DNA of 64,000 nucleotides from Arthrobacter sp. ISL-30 (GTDB lineage: Bacteria > Actinomycetota > Actinomycetes > Actinomycetales > Micrococcaceae), in the NCBI RefSeq assembly GCF_018613855.1, contig NZ_JAGGPK010000013.1, forward strand, positions 1 through 64,000, read 5' to 3'. The notes under the pieces were generated by a model, which saw only the letters and a program-made list of their open reading frames with translations, was not told the origin of the DNA and did no database searches. The stretch's first letter is position 1. The number at the start of each line of letters is the position of its first letter. Made by a program: the position numbers and the translations under genes. Shown one piece after another: positions 47,751 through 57,136 of this stretch.

Positions 47751-48833
47751 ATGGCCGGAATCATCAAATTCAGCGGGATTGCCTTGGTGGCTGCGGACCA
47801 GGAGAGATCCGGTCTGTGGTCGGTGGATGGTCACCTGACCTTCCAGGCGCCGCGCGAAGAGCCCGACGTCGTCCTCGAGGGCTGGGTCCTGCCCGGCTTC
47901 GTGGACGCACACTGCCACATCGGGCTCGGCAAGGGAGGAGCAGTCCCAGATACGACGGCGGCCGTGCAGGCAATCGCCGATCGGGACGCCGGAACGCTTC
48001 TGGTCCGGGACGCCGGCTCGGCGAGTGACACCCGTTGGCTCCAACAGCGCCCTGATATGCCGCGCATCATCAGGGCAGGGCGCCACATCGCTCGCGCCCG
48101 CCGCTACCTCCGCGGGCTGGCGGAGGAAGTCGAACCCGATGGACTCGTCGAGGCGGTGCGTAAACAGGCGCGGCATGGCGATGGCTGGGTAAAGCTCGTG
48201 GGCGACTGGATTGACCGCGACGCCGGGGACCTCGCCCCGTGCTTTCCCGCGTCCGTGGTCCGCGATGCCGTCCAGGCGGCCCATGATGAAGGTGCGCGGG
48301 TGACGGCCCACTGCTTCGCCGAGGAGACGCTCGACGACATGCTGGACGCGGGGATCGACTGCATTGAACATGCAACGGGACTGCTCCCGCGGCACGTGCC
48401 AAGGCTCGTGGATCAGGGGGTCCCAATCGTGCCGACCCTCATCAACATCGCCACCTTTCCCGGGATCGCCGACCAGGCGGAGGGCAAATTCCCGCAGTAC
48501 GCACGGCACATGCGGAGCCTGTGGGAACGCCGGAACGAGCGCGTTCTCGAGGCCTTCGAAGCCGGAGTGAAGATCTTTGCCGGTACCGACGCCGGCAGCG
48601 TGATCCATCATGGGCGCATCGCCGATGAGATCATGGCGTTGCATCAAGCGGGACTTCCGGCTGCCGACGCCCTCGATTCGGCCTGCTGGTCGGCACGGGA
48701 GTGGCTGGGGGAGCCTGGAGTCAGCGAAGGCGCCAGCGCCGACGTCGTGGTCTGCGCGGAAGATCCCCGCGCCAACCTGGCCTCGGTGCGCAAGCTCAGC
48801 CATGTTCTTTTGCGTGGCGTCCTCGTCCACTGA
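47751..48833 (+). CDS. Amidohydrolase family protein
   Basis: 360 residues from ATG 47751; GTG 47745 is an equally open start. Metal ligands of the TIM barrel are visible: PGFVDAHCHIG (HxH), the VKLVGDW lysine, TAHCF, IEHATG and GTDAGS. The group includes imidazolonepropionase- and prolidase-like enzymes; the substrate cannot be named. It is divergent from thiC, with the riboswitch region between them. Confidence 0.86.
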   Translation: MAGIIKFSGIALVAADQERSGLWSVDGHLTFQAPREEPDVVLEGWVLPGFVDAHCHIGLGKGGAVPDTTAAVQAIADRDAGTLLVRDAGSASDTRWLQQRPDMPRIIRAGRHIARARRYLRGLAEEVEPDGLVEAVRKQARHGDGWVKLVGDWIDRDAGDLAPCFPASVVRDAVQAAHDEGARVTAHCFAEETLDDMLDAGIDCIEHATGLLPRHVPRLVDQGVPIVPTLINIATFPGIADQAEGKFPQYARHMRSLWERRNERVLEAFEAGVKIFAGTDAGSVIHHGRIADEIMALHQAGLPAADALDSACWSAREWLGEPGVSEGASADVVVCAEDPRANLASVRKLSHVLLRGVLVH

Positions 48834-48857
48834 ATAAAGTGGATCAGTAGGAATAAA

Positions 48858-48869
48858 TTGAAGCTTCAA
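48858..48869. promoter_or_regulatory. Palindrome TTGAAGCTTCAA upstream of VOC gene
   Basis: A perfect 12-base palindrome in an AT-rich 95-base interval (48834-48927). MarR-family repressors of ring-cleavage-dioxygenase-like genes bind similar TTGAA/TTCAA dyads. No MarR gene is adjacent. Confidence 0.45.
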
Positions 48870-48927
48870 GTAATTTAGATAGGTAGAAGGTTGTCGAAGG
48901 TCGGCAGCCACCAACCGGGAGCATTCA

Positions 48928-49803
48928 GTGACCACAAAACCCAGCAGCCAGGACCTGCTACCCGCCGATCTCGCGATGGGCACCGTGATGTTGAAGGTCG
49001 GCGACATGAAACTCATGACCGACTACTACCAGCGCGCCCTCGGCCTCGAAGTCGTTGCCGAGCAGGACGCCGGACTATACTTGGGGCGCCTCGGCAGGCC
49101 GATTGTCCATTTGTCGCCGGCCCCTGGACTCTCCATCCCGGGCCGCGGCGAGGCGGGCCTGTTCCACACCGCAATCCTCTTTGAAGACCAGGCCTCGCTT
49201 GCGGCCACCATCGCTACCGCCGCGCAGTACGAGCCGCGGGCCTTTGTCGGCAGCGCCGACCACCTCGTCAGCGAGGCGTTCTACTTCACCGACCCTGAAG
49301 GCAATGGCATCGAGCTGTACTACGACCGCCCCCGCACACAGTGGGCGTGGGAGGGCAACAACGTGGTCATGGACAGCCTCCCCTTGCCGCCCCAGCGCTA
49401 CCTCCAACAGCACCTCAGCGAGGAGGCGGTGGCCGGGCAGCACGCCACGGCAGCCGGCGTCGGCCATGTCCACCTCCAAGTCGGTGACGTCAAAACCGCC
49501 CAGGACTTCTATGTCGGAACCCTCGGCTTTGAGAAGACTGCCGGCTGGCATGGCCAGGCTTTGTTCGTCTCCGCTGGCGGTTATCACCACCACATGGCCA
49601 TGAACGTATGGAACAGCCGCGGAGCCGGCCCCCGCCGGGACACACTCGGACTCGGTGAGGTCCTGATCGAGGTCCCCTCCGGAGACGACGTCGGGGCACT
49701 CGCCGATCGCCTCAAAGTCGCCGGAGTCCAGTCCCACCACACAGGACTCGAACTGCGGTTCGAGGACCCGTGGAGGAACCGACTCCGGGTGGCTGTCCGC
49801 TGA
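48928..49803 (+). CDS. VOC-family protein (CatE-like, two glyoxalase domains)
   Basis: 291 residues from GTG 48928, with GGGAG upstream. Two vicinal-oxygen-chelate modules: the first about 15-135 (MGTVMLKVGDMKLMTDYYQ ... FTDPEGNGIELYYDRP), the second about 165-290 (VGHVHLQVGDVKTAQDFYV ... YHHHMAMNVW). Putative metal ligands are His in the second module (GHVHL, HHH) and Glu in both C-terminal strands. The layout is that of catechol-2,3-dioxygenase-like CatE proteins. Activity is not proven by sequence. Confidence 0.87.
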   Translation: MTTKPSSQDLLPADLAMGTVMLKVGDMKLMTDYYQRALGLEVVAEQDAGLYLGRLGRPIVHLSPAPGLSIPGRGEAGLFHTAILFEDQASLAATIATAAQYEPRAFVGSADHLVSEAFYFTDPEGNGIELYYDRPRTQWAWEGNNVVMDSLPLPPQRYLQQHLSEEAVAGQHATAAGVGHVHLQVGDVKTAQDFYVGTLGFEKTAGWHGQALFVSAGGYHHHMAMNVWNSRGAGPRRDTLGLGEVLIEVPSGDDVGALADRLKVAGVQSHHTGLELRFEDPWRNRLRVAVR

Positions 49804-49898
49804 CGTGGCGGGTCGCTGGGCTAGGCTGGGCACGGGTCAATCGCGATCGCGCGACCGGCCCGCTGCTCCGCCACATCGACCGAATGAGAGTGATTCCC

Positions 49899-50336
49899 AT
49901 GGGTTTTGCAGAAGTCTTCGTAGCCACCCACGACGAAGCGCTCAAGAGGGCCGGAGCCCTCGAGCGTGGAGCAGGCGTCTCCGGCGACGCCGTCCGAATT
50001 CCCGGGATCACCGACTTCGAAGTTGAACAGCTCGGCGACCTCGCAGGCACGGCCGTCCACGCGGCCGGTGCGGACTATGAACTCGCTATGGTGGATGTCA
50101 CCTCCGACTCCCTGCTGGGAGTCCCCGCCGCAATGGTCAGGGCGCTCGCTGAACTCCTCACCTATGAGAGCGAAGGAGAGGCCAACGTCCTTGAAGAAGT
50201 GGCGGACAGTTGGGCCAAACAGGAGGACATGCCCTTTGGCTCTGAGGAGTCCAGGGAGTATGTCCATCGGCTGGCGGAGCTTGCCACCCGTGCCGAAGGG
50301 GAAGATCGCGCCGGACTGTACGTGTGGTCCATTTAG
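49899..50336 (+). CDS. Hypothetical protein
   Basis: 145 residues from ATG 49899 ([21 protein letters not shown]). An ATG 15 bases earlier or an upstream frame inside the VOC gene is less likely. No signal peptide, membrane segment or known motif. Acidic, mixed alpha/beta composition with a helical C-terminal half ([17 protein letters not shown]). The stop codon lies inside a tandem duplication at 50321-50358. Confidence 0.65.
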   Translation: MGFAEVFVATHDEALKRAGALERGAGVSGDAVRIPGITDFEVEQLGDLAGTAVHAAGADYELAMVDVTSDSLLGVPAAMVRALAELLTYESEGEANVLEEVADSWAKQEDMPFGSEESREYVHRLAELATRAEGEDRAGLYVWSI

Positions 50337-50358
50337 CTGCGTGTGGTCGATTTATCCG
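50321..50358 (+). repeat. Tandem 19-bp duplication at the end of the hypothetical gene
   Basis: CGTGTGGTCCATTTAGCTG is followed directly by CGTGTGGTCGATTTATCCG. The first copy contains the stop codon TAG. The second copy is outside the gene. Confidence 0.6.
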
Positions 50359-50556
50359 CTGCCCGCTGATGTCGCCCGCCGCGCGTGCGCCCAGCTCGAA
50401 ATAAAGTCCCGCATCTGGCACAATGGACAGGTACTCGATCGGCACGGCCCCTCTCTCCGTGTGCGCATCTTGTCCTACGAACCCCCTAGTATGGCCCGCC
50501 CCACGGGTGCAGAACGCCGGGTTCACCCCGTTTCAGAACCAGGAGTGACCACAACA

Positions 50557-50979
50557 GTGGCCGTAAAGATTCGCCTTAAGCGCTTCGGTAAGATGCGCGC
50601 ACCGTACTACCGCATCGTCGTTGCAGACTCCCGCACCAAGCGTGATGGCCGTGCAATCGAGGAAATCGGCAAGTACCACCCCACCGAGGAGCCTTCGTTC
50701 ATCGAGGTCAACTCCGAGCGTGCCCAGTACTGGCTGTCCGTCGGCGCCCAGCCGTCCGAGCAGGTTGCCGCGATCCTCAAGATCACCGGTGACTGGCAGA
50801 AGTTCAAGGGCCTGCCGGGCCAGGAAGGCACCTTGAAGACCAAGGGTGCCAAGGAAGCCTTCGTGACCCCGGAGAAGGGCTCGGTCATCATTCCGGAAGC
50901 CATCACCAAGAAGGCCAAGCAGTCAGAGGAAGCCGGCGCTTCCGCTGAGGCCGAAGCAGAGACCACCGAGGCTGAGTAG
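50557..50979 (+). CDS. rpsP: 30S ribosomal protein S16
   Basis: 140 residues from GTG 50557 ([22 protein letters not shown]), preceded by AGGAG at 50541-50545; GTG 50545 would add four residues. [14 protein letters not shown] and VGAQPSEQV are family motifs. Longer than E. coli S16 (82) because of the actinobacterial C-terminal extension rich in Lys/Ala/Glu. Starts the rpsP-KH-rimM-trmD-rplS ribosome cluster. Confidence 0.96.
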   Translation: MAVKIRLKRFGKMRAPYYRIVVADSRTKRDGRAIEEIGKYHPTEEPSFIEVNSERAQYWLSVGAQPSEQVAAILKITGDWQKFKGLPGQEGTLKTKGAKEAFVTPEKGSVIIPEAITKKAKQSEEAGASAEAEAETTEAE

Positions 50980-50980
50980 A

Positions 50981-51223
50981 TTGCTGGCAGAAGCGCTCGA
51001 GCACCTGGTCCGCGGCATCGTTGACAGTCCTGAAGATGTCAAGGTCAGTGCCAAGAACAACCGCCGTGGGGAAACCCTCGAGGTACGTGTTCATCAGGAC
51101 GACCTCGGTCGGGTGATCGGTCGCCAGGGCCGTACGGCGCGTGCATTGCGTACCGTCGTGGCTGCACTGGCTGGCGGCGAGCAGGTCAGGGTCGACGTCG
51201 TCGACACCGACCGCCGCCGGTAA
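50981..51223 (+). CDS. KH-domain RNA-binding protein (YlqC/KhpA type)
   Basis: 80 residues from TTG 50981, one base after the rpsP stop. A single KH domain with the loop VIGRQGRTARALRTVV. This small RNA-binding protein always sits between rpsP and rimM in Gram-positive bacteria; KhpA partners with KhpB in cell-size control and RNA regulation in pneumococcus. That role is family knowledge. Confidence 0.94.
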   Translation: MLAEALEHLVRGIVDSPEDVKVSAKNNRRGETLEVRVHQDDLGRVIGRQGRTARALRTVVAALAGGEQVRVDVVDTDRRR

Positions 51224-51247
51224 CGCGCTCAGCAATACTTGTCTTAG

Positions 51248-51291
51248 ATCCGGCCCCTCCACCAGCTTATGGTGGAGGGGCCGGATTGTTT
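51248..51291 (+). terminator. Rho-independent terminator after the KH gene
   Basis: Perfect 16-bp stem ATCCGGCCCCTCCACC / GGTGGAGGGGCCGGAT, seven-base loop, then TGTTTT. It separates rpsP-KH from rimM-trmD-rplS. Confidence 0.9.
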
Positions 51292-51365
51292 TCGAAGCCA
51301 TTTCTCCGGCATTACTTATTGCCCGGCAGATTCACGATGCAGAACATCACTACATAGAGGAACCC

Positions 51366-51902
51366 ATGCAGCTTCAGGTGGCCCGAGTCGGCAAGCCCCA
51401 CGGAATCCGCGGCGAGGTGACCGTACAGGTCCTCACCGATGCCCCCGAGGACCGGTTCGTGCCGGGGACTGCGTTCGTCGTTGAACCGGCAAAGGCGGGG
51501 CCTCTGACGATTAAGAGCGCCAGGTGGAACAAGGACATCCTGTTGCTTGGCTTTGAGGAAGTGGCGGACCGCAATCGGGCCGAGGAACTCCGCGGTGCCC
51601 GGCTCTTCGTCGAAACCGAGGAACTTGAGGACAATGATGAAGAGGGCTGGTACGAGCACGAGCTCGTCGGCCTCGAAGCGCGGGTCGGAACGCAGGTGGT
51701 TGGCCGGGTCAAGGCACTGAACACCATGCCCGCACAGGACCTGCTGGTCATCGAAGACCAGGATGGCAAGGAAATCCTCATTCCTTTCGTCGAGGAAATT
51801 GTGCCGGAAGTCAACACTGAAGAGGGCTACATTGTCCTGACGCCGCCCACTGGACTCTTTGAACTGAACACCGACGAGGGTGTGGCCGGAGACGCCGAGT
51901 GA
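51366..51902 (+). CDS. rimM: Ribosome maturation factor RimM
   Basis: 178 residues from ATG 51366, with GAGGAA just upstream. N-terminal domain [21 protein letters not shown] and C-terminal PRC barrel with [26 protein letters not shown] are typical. Helps 16S 3' domain maturation with S19. Overlaps trmD by four bases (GTGA). Confidence 0.95.
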   Translation: MQLQVARVGKPHGIRGEVTVQVLTDAPEDRFVPGTAFVVEPAKAGPLTIKSARWNKDILLLGFEEVADRNRAEELRGARLFVETEELEDNDEEGWYEHELVGLEARVGTQVVGRVKALNTMPAQDLLVIEDQDGKEILIPFVEEIVPEVNTEEGYIVLTPPTGLFELNTDEGVAGDAE

Positions 51903-52708
51903 GAATCGACGTCGTCAGTATCTTTCCCGAGTACCTTGCTCCGCTTGAGCTGTCACTGATCGGAAAAGCGCGGCAGGACGGACTGCTGCAGCTGAACGTG
52001 CATGACCTCCGTTCATTCACCACGGACAGGCACCGTACGGTAGATGACACTCCTTATGGCGGCGGCGCGGGCATGGTCATGAAGCCCGAACCCTGGGCCA
52101 AGGCGCTTGAAGAAATTGTTGGAGCCCGGGCTGGCGAGGGCGGGGCAGCGAAGCCGATCCTTATCGTTCCGTCGCCTGCCGGGGAACGCTTCACGCAATC
52201 TATTGCCCACGAACTCGCCGAAGAGGAGCAGCTTGTCTTCGCGTGCGGACGCTACGAGGGCATCGATGAGCGCGTGATCGAGTGGGCTTCGGAGCACTTC
52301 ACCGTTCGCCCTATGAGCCTAGGCGACTACGTGCTCAACGGCGGCGAGGTCGCGGTGCTGGCCATGGTGGAGGCCATCGGGCGGCTCCTTCCCGGCGTGG
52401 TGGGCAACCCCGAGTCCCTTGTTGAGGAGTCCCACTCCGACGGCCTGCTGGAATACCCCGTCTACACCAAGCCATCCTCCTGGCGGGAAAGGGAGGTGCC
52501 GGCGGTGCTCCTGAGCGGCAACCACGGCAAGATCGCCCAGTGGCGTCGCCACGAGCAGTTTCGCCGCACTGCCGAACGCCGCCCCGACCTCCTGGCCGAT
52601 TTCGATGCTTCGACGTTGACCCGGGCGGATCGGGAGGTTTTCGCGGAACTCGGATACGACGTCGTCGACGGTCGCCTTGAGCGGCGAGTGCTTGACGGCG
52701 ACGCCTGA
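51899..52708 (+). CDS. trmD: tRNA (guanine37-N1)-methyltransferase
   Basis: 269 residues from GTG 51899 within the rimM stop. SPOUT-fold enzyme with [30 protein letters not shown], the knot [11 protein letters not shown] and [11 protein letters not shown]. Methylates G37 to prevent frameshifting. Confidence 0.97.
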   Translation: MRIDVVSIFPEYLAPLELSLIGKARQDGLLQLNVHDLRSFTTDRHRTVDDTPYGGGAGMVMKPEPWAKALEEIVGARAGEGGAAKPILIVPSPAGERFTQSIAHELAEEEQLVFACGRYEGIDERVIEWASEHFTVRPMSLGDYVLNGGEVAVLAMVEAIGRLLPGVVGNPESLVEESHSDGLLEYPVYTKPSSWREREVPAVLLSGNHGKIAQWRRHEQFRRTAERRPDLLADFDASTLTRADREVFAELGYDVVDGRLERRVLDGDA

Positions 52709-52968
52709 CCCAAGCCGTGACCTGCGTGGTTGGTTGGTGGGCAGTTGGCCCGCAGCGGCCGGATGTGGCAAAATTAGACCTTGTGTCTACTGGGTTCACG
52801 CCTGCCACAGGGGGAGTGTAGCCAACAGCATGACAACCCGGCGCCGCCAATCACGGCCAAGCCGGGCTCTAACAATCTTCGGCGGTAATTTCCGGTTGGC
52901 TTCGTGCCTTGGGCTTGCCCGTCGTGACCCAAAGTGGATGACCTGTGGCGTTCACCAGGAGTGGATTA

Positions 52969-53328
52969 ATGCATATCCTCGATAGCGTAGATGCAGCTTC
53001 GCTGCGCAACGATGTTCCCGAATTCCGTGCGGGTGACACCCTCAAGGTTCACGTGAACATCATTGAAGGCAAGAACACCCGTATCCAGGTCTTCCAGGGC
53101 TTCGTCTTGGGCCGCCAGGGTGAGGGCGTCCGCGAGACCTTCACCGTCCGCAAGGTTTCCTTCGGTGTCGGTGTTGAGCGTACCTTCCCGGTTCACTCGC
53201 CGATCATCGACAAGATCGAGGTCGTCACCAAGGGTGACGTTCGCCGCGCCAAGCTCTACTACATGCGTGCATTGCGCGGTAAGGCTGCGAAGATCAAGGA
53301 AAAGCGCGACTTCAACACCGCCAAGTAA
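52969..53328 (+). CDS. rplS: 50S ribosomal protein L19
   Basis: 119 residues. AGGAG (52957-52961) sets ATG 52969 over an upstream in-frame [29 protein letters not shown] and [15 protein letters not shown] are conserved L19 segments. The preceding 260 bases lack a supported gene and probably hold a separate promoter and leader; a 51-codon frame at 52830 overlaps the start and is not convincing. Confidence 0.97.
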   Translation: MHILDSVDAASLRNDVPEFRAGDTLKVHVNIIEGKNTRIQVFQGFVLGRQGEGVRETFTVRKVSFGVGVERTFPVHSPIIDKIEVVTKGDVRRAKLYYMRALRGKAAKIKEKRDFNTAK

Positions 53329-53407
53329 GTCCTCGGACTTAGGTAACGGGTCCAGGATCCACGCCCGGGCAGCCGGAGCAATCCGTAACCCATCAGGGAC
53401 AAGCATC

Positions 53408-54100
53408 ATGGACCAGACGAAACGCCGGCCCCGGAAACAGGGCTGGCGTTTTGTCTTGCTGGCCCTCGCCCTGGCAGTAGCCATCAGTGGCCTGGTTCGG
53501 TCGCTGTGGATCGATGTCTACTTCATTCCCTCGGAATCCATGGAACCCCTGTTCGGAACCGGGGACCGGATCCTGGTCTCAAGGATCGACTTCGATGCCG
53601 AACCTATACGCCGCGGCGATGTGGTGGTCTTTGACGGCCGGGGGACCTACGCGCCCCTGAACAGCGGCAAGGGGCCAGTACTGGATGCGGCTTCCGCCGT
53701 TGCTCAGTGGCTCGGCGTCGCCGGCAGCGAGACCACCTATGTGAAAAGGGTCATCGGCCTCCCCGGGGACCAGGTAGTCTGCTGCGACGAACAGGGCAGG
53801 CTCACAGTAAATGGCCAGATTCTTGAGGAACCATATCTATACCCCGGGGACGCGGCCAGCGCTCAGAAGTTCAACGTGGTGGTGCCCGCGGATCGGTTGT
53901 GGCTCCTGGGCGACCACCGCTCACAGTCAGCGGATTCGCGCAGCCTCCTGGGGGCACCCGGCGGCGGAATGGTTCCCCTGGATCGGATTATCGGAAGACC
54001 GGTCCAGATTATTTGGCCGCTTGATAGATTTGCAGCAGTGCCACGTCCGGCCGAGGCCGGAACAACCGGGGCCGGAACAACAACGAAGAACGGACAGTAG
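53408..54100 (+). CDS. lepB: Signal peptidase I (first copy)
   Basis: 230 residues from ATG 53408. One N-terminal membrane segment (FVLLALALAVAISGLV) then the S26 catalytic domain on the outer face: nucleophile Ser in FIPSESMEP and general-base Lys in [22 protein letters not shown] is box E. Cleaves Sec and Tat signal peptides. A second lepB starts directly after its stop codon. Confidence 0.94.
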   Translation: MDQTKRRPRKQGWRFVLLALALAVAISGLVRSLWIDVYFIPSESMEPLFGTGDRILVSRIDFDAEPIRRGDVVVFDGRGTYAPLNSGKGPVLDAASAVAQWLGVAGSETTYVKRVIGLPGDQVVCCDEQGRLTVNGQILEEPYLYPGDAASAQKFNVVVPADRLWLLGDHRSQSADSRSLLGAPGGGMVPLDRIIGRPVQIIWPLDRFAAVPRPAEAGTTGAGTTTKNGQ

Positions 54101-54943
54101 ATGCCGGACGAAACTCCACAGATTCCTGGGCGGCGCAGTGCCGCAGGACGGCACTCGGCTCCTGTGTCCGGATCCAGGGAAATCCCTGGGCCTGAAATGA
54201 ACGGGGATCAGGAGGAGGAGCGAACCGGTGTCGCAAGGAGAGCCAGGGCCCGCAGGAAAGCTGGAAACCCGTTCCTGCTCTGGCTGAAGGAAATCGCTAC
54301 TGTAGTTGCCATTGCCATCGTCCTTTCCTTCTTGATCAAGACCTTCCTGTTCCGGGCCTTCTACATTCCGTCTGAATCCATGGTGAATACCCTGGACATC
54401 AATGACCGGATTTTCATCAACCTTCTCGTGCCCGAACCCATCGCCCTCGAACGCGGAGACGTCGTCGTCTTCAAGGACTCCCAGGGCTGGCTCGAGGCAA
54501 CCCCCAAACAGCCACCCGGTCCCTTCAAATGGGTCCAGGACGGCCTCGTTTTCGTGGGCCTCCTGCCGGATGACAACGAACAGCACCTGGTCAAGCGGGT
54601 GATTGGACTTCCTGGCGACAGGGTTGCCTGTTGCGACGCCCAGGGCAGGATCAGCATCAATGGGACACCACTGGACGAGACCTACATCAACCCGGCGGAG
54701 ATTCCCGCCCCGCAGGCCTTCGACATCGTCGTTCCTGATGGAAAAATTTGGGTTATGGGCGACAATCGCAACCATTCTGCAGACTCCCGCAAACATCAGG
54801 AAGCCAACGGCGGATTCATCAACCTGGAGGATGTTGAGGGCAAGGCGACCGTCATAGCCTGGCCGCTCAATCGCTGGCAGGTGCTCGACAACCATTCAGA
54901 GGTCTTCCGCAACGTTCCGGAGCCCTCCAGCGCAGGCCAGTAA
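54101..54943 (+). CDS. lepB: Signal peptidase I (second copy)
   Basis: 280 residues, with ATG immediately after the stop of the first lepB. A longer cytoplasmic head of about 55 residues, rich in Arg/Glu/Gly, precedes the membrane segment ([20 protein letters not shown]). Catalytic Ser in [11 protein letters not shown] and Lys in [11 protein letters not shown], with [11 protein letters not shown]. The two copies differ mainly in the head and in an insert between boxes C and D ([18 protein letters not shown]). Shares its last base with rnhB. Confidence 0.95.
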   Translation: MPDETPQIPGRRSAAGRHSAPVSGSREIPGPEMNGDQEEERTGVARRARARRKAGNPFLLWLKEIATVVAIAIVLSFLIKTFLFRAFYIPSESMVNTLDINDRIFINLLVPEPIALERGDVVVFKDSQGWLEATPKQPPGPFKWVQDGLVFVGLLPDDNEQHLVKRVIGLPGDRVACCDAQGRISINGTPLDETYINPAEIPAPQAFDIVVPDGKIWVMGDNRNHSADSRKHQEANGGFINLEDVEGKATVIAWPLNRWQVLDNHSEVFRNVPEPSSAGQ

Positions 54944-55860
54944 TGTCCGATCATCCAGTTCCGGAAGCCGTTGTTGTTGACGCGCTGACGACGCCGATAC
55001 AGCGCGGTGTGCGCAAGGCGACAAAAGCCGGGGCGGCGAAGCCCGGCGCGGCAAAGCCCCGCAAGCGGACAGATCCGGCTCCAACGCTCAAAGTCGAGCG
55101 TGGATTCCTGGCACCAGGCGTCCGGCTGCTTGCAGGGGTAGACGAGGTGGGCAGGGGAGCCCTGGCCGGTCCCGTCAGCGTGGGAATCACTGTTGTGGAC
55201 CTTGAAAAACCACGCAGAATCGCAGGCGTTCGGGACAGCAAACTGCTCAAGCCCGAGGATAGGGAGCGGCTGGAACCACTTGTCCGGGCTTGGGCCGTGG
55301 CCTCGGCGGTCGGCCACGCCACGTCCCGGGAAATCGACCTGCTGGGCCTGACGGCAGCTTTGCGGCTTGCCGGTACACGAGCCTGGGAGCAGGTGCTCGA
55401 CGCCGGCGTCGTTCCCGACGTCGTCCTCCTGGACGGCAGCCACAACTGGCTGTCACCCAATCCGCAAGGATCGCTCTTCGACGAAACAGACCTGTTCGAT
55501 GACTCCGATGTGTTCGATGAAGCAGGAGCGTTGGCCGGTTCCGAACTTCTAGTAGTTCCCAGGGCGTCTGGAACGCTTGAGGGAGCGCCGGAAAATGTTG
55601 AAGCCCCGGAAATGCCCGCGGGAATACCCTGCGATGCGCCCGTTCATACGCGCGTGAAAGCGGATCTCAGCTGCCTGAGCGTTGCCGCTGCAAGCGTGCT
55701 GGCCAAGGTGGCGCGGGATCGCATGATGAAGGGATTCCACATCCAGTATCCGGGTTTCGGCTGGGACGAGAACAAAGGCTATGCCACTCCGGCACATCGT
55801 GAAGCCCTCCGTGCACTGGGGCCTTCCCCCTACCATCGGATCAGCTGGAACATTCTCTAA
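54943..55860 (+). CDS. rnhB: Ribonuclease HII with acidic insert
   Basis: 305 residues, compared with 200-260 usual. The catalytic DE pair lies in [16 protein letters not shown], Asp164 in LLDGSHNWL and Asp241 in [22 protein letters not shown]. The first 50 residues are a Lys/Ala/Pro-rich leader with repeats. Between Asp164 and Asp241 there is an extra acidic, low-complexity segment of about 60 residues ([15 protein letters not shown]). Removes ribonucleotides from DNA. Confidence 0.94.
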   Translation: MSDHPVPEAVVVDALTTPIQRGVRKATKAGAAKPGAAKPRKRTDPAPTLKVERGFLAPGVRLLAGVDEVGRGALAGPVSVGITVVDLEKPRRIAGVRDSKLLKPEDRERLEPLVRAWAVASAVGHATSREIDLLGLTAALRLAGTRAWEQVLDAGVVPDVVLLDGSHNWLSPNPQGSLFDETDLFDDSDVFDEAGALAGSELLVVPRASGTLEGAPENVEAPEMPAGIPCDAPVHTRVKADLSCLSVAAASVLAKVARDRMMKGFHIQYPGFGWDENKGYATPAHREALRALGPSPYHRISWNIL

Positions 55861-55933
55861 CGGCTGTAAGTGCCAACGGCTAGGAGGCGGCACCAAAGCG
55901 TGGTTGTTGCCGTAGATAGGGCAAGATGGAGCT

Positions 55934-56278
55934 ATGAGCGCCGAGGACCTTGAGAACTATGAAACCGACATGGAGCTGCAGCTCTACCGCGAGTACCGGG
56001 ACGTCGTCGGTCTTTTCAGCTACGTCGTCGAGACCGAGCGCCGCTTCTACCTGGCAAACCACGTGGACCTGCAGGCGCGCAGCGCAGACGGTGAAGTCTA
56101 CTTCGACCTTACGCTGCAGGATGCCTGGGTATGGGATGTCTACCGTTCAGCCCGTTTCGTGAAGAATGTCCGGGTCATTACCTTCAAGGACGTCAACGTC
56201 GAGGAGCTGCCTCGCAATGAGGATCTGGCCCTTCCCAAGGACGGCGACCTCGGCGATATCGGAGACCTCGGCACCTAA
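55934..56278 (+). CDS. DUF2469 family protein
   Basis: 114 residues, acidic. MSAEDLENYETDMELQLYREYRD and YFDLTLQDAWVWDVYRSARFVKNVRVITFKDVNVEEL match the actinobacterial DUF2469 family, always located between rnhB and yraN. Function unknown; cytoplasmic. Confidence 0.92.
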   Translation: MSAEDLENYETDMELQLYREYRDVVGLFSYVVETERRFYLANHVDLQARSADGEVYFDLTLQDAWVWDVYRSARFVKNVRVITFKDVNVEELPRNEDLALPKDGDLGDIGDLGT

Positions 56279-56348
56279 CCATTTAGGGTTCCCCCGTCAT
56301 CACTCCAATCGGCTGGCTCCAATGGCAGGCGTCTTGGACCGCTGGACC

Positions 56349-56715
56349 TCAGCCGGCCATGCCGAGCTGAGCGGCGAAGGCTGCAGTGTCGTAATACTCA
56401 CGGCAGGCCATACTGAGCCCGGTATCAGACAGCTCGCACACGGCGACGAGAGGCGCCTCGCACGACTTGCCGCTCGGCGGGACCTCTTCGTCGGCCGTCA
56501 TCATCGGCCCCGTGAAGGTCCCCTTGGTCGCGCCTTCCAAGACCACGACGTTGCCACCCCGGGCAGTGCCCTCGGCGGATGGTGCAGCCGCAGTGCCGAC
56601 CTGGTACGCCCTGCAGGTAATGCGTACCAAGCAGAGTTGGCCCTGAACTGGACGAACTCTTCAACGCCCTCCTCCCACTTCTCCTCAACATCCCTGCGCT
56701 GACGCTGTTATCCAC
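56349..56715 (-). pseudogene. Decayed, frameshifted hypothetical gene
   Basis: On the minus strand one frame encodes WEEGVEEFVQFRANSAWY (about 56690-56620) and the next frame continues ITCRAYQVGTAAAPSAEG and onward to a stop near 56349. Adding one C at the TGGTAC junction would join them as AWYRITCRAYQ. The upstream end hits a stop (GGATAA) with no start codon or ribosome site in range. It looks like a small gene inactivated by a single-base deletion and 5' loss. Family not recognised. It interrupts the normal DUF2469-yraN neighbourhood. Confidence 0.4.
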
Positions 56716-56779
56716 ATAGCGCGGTATGCCCCTGCCCCTGTCCCGGCAGCTCCGTCAGGCTAGTGGCGGAGGTGGAGAT

Positions 56780-57136
56780 ATGAAAGCAAAGGACGTACTC
56801 GGACGGCATGGGGAAACGCTCGCAGCGGATTTTCTTGCATTGCAAGGGATGCGGATCATCGACCGTAATTGGCGATGCTCCGAAGGTGAGATCGACATCG
56901 TCGCCATCGACGGAGACACGTTGGTGGTTGCAGAAGTCAAGACCCGCCGGAGCCTGAACTACGGGCATCCGTTTGAAGCGGTGGGCATCGCCAAGCTGGC
57001 GCGCCTCCACCGGCTCGCTGGGTCCTGGTGCCGGGAACATGAGGTGCGTGCCCGGCGGCGTCGGGTGGACGTAGTGGCCATTGTGGACGACGGCATCGGT
57101 GAGCCTCTCCTGGAACATCTCAGGGGTGTCGGCTGA
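56780..57136 (+). CDS. YraN/UPF0102 endonuclease-fold protein
   Basis: 118 residues. GGAGGT six bases upstream fixes ATG 56780 (MKAKDVLGRHGETLAADFL). Core motif NWRCSEGEIDIVAIDGDTLVVAEVKTRRS has the PD-(D/E)xK-like acid-ExK layout. Function in the family is unproven; it is linked to comM and dprA in many bacteria. Overlaps comM by one base (TGATG). Confidence 0.93.
   Translation: MKAKDVLGRHGETLAADFLALQGMRIIDRNWRCSEGEIDIVAIDGDTLVVAEVKTRRSLNYGHPFEAVGIAKLARLHRLAGSWCREHEVRARRRRVDVVAIVDDGIGEPLLEHLRGVG

Noticed and set aside
52830-52985. 51-codon frame (MTTRRRQSRPSRALTIFGG) before rplS
   Set aside because: Overlaps the rplS start, lacks a ribosome site and shows an unstructured Arg-rich product. 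A leader peptide is possible but not supported.
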